DNA of 14,949 nt, taken from positions 1 through 14,949 of the forward strand of contig JALXCS010000250.1 in assembly GCA_026990815.1 (NCBI GenBank), in the 5' to 3' direction. Under the pieces are notes generated by a model, which saw only the letters and a list, made by a program, of their open reading frames with translations, ran no database searches and was not told the origin of the DNA. Shown piece by piece: positions 13,938 through 14,949 of this stretch (position 1 is the first letter of the stretch; the number at the start of each line of letters is the position of its first letter). This DNA is from Methylomonas sp. (GTDB lineage: Bacteria > Pseudomonadota > Gammaproteobacteria > Methylococcales > Methylomonadaceae). A program made the translations under genes and the position numbers.

Positions 13938-14949
13938 CAGGGCAATCGGGTTTAAATTAAACCAATAACTTTGAGCAAATAGTCGTTATCCCAACCCGCC
14001 ATCAAGCGCTTGGTTTTTACGCCTACCTTTGCCGTTTTCTCTGCTTTAATAAGGTTCAAAGCAATATGGCGAGTCACCGCAAGGTTAGCTGCACTATTTC
14101 CTTTGCGAGTTCGATTGCTGTCTTCATCAAAGGCAACATCTAAAACCCAATGGAGGTTGTTTTCAATTGACCAGTGAGCGCGGACGGCGCGTTCGAGCTT
14201 TCCTGGATCGTCAGCGGTTAGACTGCTGATGAAATAGCGCGTTTCTTCTGTCACATTTTTACCCACTTCCCTTTTTGCCGTCACAGCAAGAATGCTGTTC
14301 AACCCAGTCCAGGCGTGTTCCTTTTTCAACCAGTTGATTTCGTCACTTACCCGTAGAGTTCGTGTTTCAATCCGTCCATGACCTCCATCAATGGTTTGTA
14401 CGGCAACTTCCGGTAAAAGGGGCGACTCAAAATAGGTTTTTACATCATCCTGTAAAAGCCCCTGATTCCCTTTCAGGCTTAAAACATAATCGCCTTTTTG
14501 CTGAACAATCTGCTCAGCAATCTTCTTTTGACATCCCATGGCATCAATGGTGATCACTGCGCCGGCAATGTCTAAACGGGTCAGTAGTTTAGGAATGGCG
14601 GTGATTTCGTTCGATTTGTCATCGACTTTTACCTGGCCTAAAACCAGACTGTTCTGCCGTGACCAAGCACTGACCATGTAGATCGCAGCCTTGTTCGACG
14701 CCCTGTCAATACTGCGTCTCAAACATTTACCATCAAGGGCAATGATGTCCTCTTCGACTAAGTGGGATAAATCCGCCACCCAATTTGAGAAGCATTCGCT
14801 AAACTGCTCTGTATCGATGGCTGAAAAACATCCCCCAACGTATCATGTGAAGGAATACCATGCTCTAAATTGAGTTGCTCCGTAAACCACTGCTCTTTCG
14901 CTTTGCCAAATCGCTCAATGGCGACCCAGTTATCTGCACCACAAATGGT
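13938..14949 (-). mobile_element. ISAs1-family insertion sequence, 3' part (other end outside window)
   Basis: The element is identified by its ISAs1/H-repeat type transposase. The proposed terminal sequence begins at CAGGGCAATCGGG (13938-13950), directly after the transposase stop codon; ISAs1 relatives typically begin with CAGGG, so this is a reasonable end, but the matching inverted repeat and the target duplication lie outside the window and cannot be checked. Confidence 0.75.
13952..14949 (-). pseudogene. ISAs1-family DDE transposase, frameshifted and truncated by window edge
   Basis: From 14779 downward a 275-residue frame gives the transposase core with IALDGKCLRRS, the catalytic ITIDAMGCQKK and the HWSIENNLHWVLDVAF-DED segment (RNase H-like DDE nuclease). 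Upstream, the reading continues as protein in two frames: residues from the window edge (TICGADNWVAIERFGKAK to IPSHDTLGDVF) lie in one frame, and SAIDTEQFSECFSNWVADLSHL in the other. The break is at the A5 run 14824-14828 (T5 on the coding strand), where one more T would restore a single frame. The family is normally one open frame of about 370-380 residues, so this copy is inactive or the base is a sequencing error. The GTG at 14779 is not a true start. The first few dozen residues are outside the window. Confidence 0.85.

Noticed and set aside
1..14949. CRISPR arrays, tRNA or rRNA genes, and prophage attachment sites.
   Set aside because: No regularly spaced repeats, cloverleaf sequences or rRNA motifs were found on reading both strands.

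Overview
The window looks like a chromosomal segment of a Gram-negative, probably gammaproteobacterial, organism with moderately low GC. The basis is a rapZ 3' end, a minCDE operon, thiC under a TPP riboswitch, ispG of the MEP isoprenoid pathway, and TagS/TagT/PpkA-like envelope proteins. A methanotroph-type (Methylococcales) host would fit, but the sequence does not prove it.

Layout. 1-256: 3' end of rapZ, followed by mgtE (340-1695), both on +, closed by a strong intrinsic terminator. 1782-3855: a four-gene minus-strand operon minC-minD-minE plus a small winged-helix protein (DUF2582 type); MinD starts with TTG. 3856-4199: divergent regulatory region with a candidate minC promoter on the minus strand and the thiC leader with its TPP aptamer on the plus strand. 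4200-6068: thiC, followed by a probable terminator that overlaps the end of the next, convergent gene.

6221-11541 is the unusual part. A minus-strand pair (ABC ATPase at 7427-8170, FtsX/MacB-like permease at 6221-7417) is divergent, across a 263-bp regulatory region, from a 1035-residue plus-strand protein. That protein has an ExeA/GspA-like AAA ATPase domain, one membrane helix, an SH3-like module, a von Willebrand A domain and a long C-terminal region. The ABC pair and the C-terminal two thirds of the large protein resemble TagT, TagS and PpkA of the Pseudomonas type VI secretion threonine-phosphorylation pathway. Here the Ser/Thr kinase of PpkA appears to be replaced by an AAA ATPase, and no kinase, phosphatase, TagQ/TagR or secretion gene is visible. 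This is the best candidate for an undescribed envelope-signalling system.

11644-12861: ispG on the minus strand, convergent with the vWA gene. 13035-13763: a calcineurin-like phosphoesterase on +. 13764-13937: a patch of palindromic REP-like elements. 13938-14949: the right end of an ISAs1-family insertion sequence whose transposase carries a frameshift and runs off the window.

Apart from the ABC/AAA-vWA module and the IS, the genes are ordinary housekeeping genes: cell division site selection, thiamine and isoprenoid synthesis, Mg2+ transport and RNase adaptor function.
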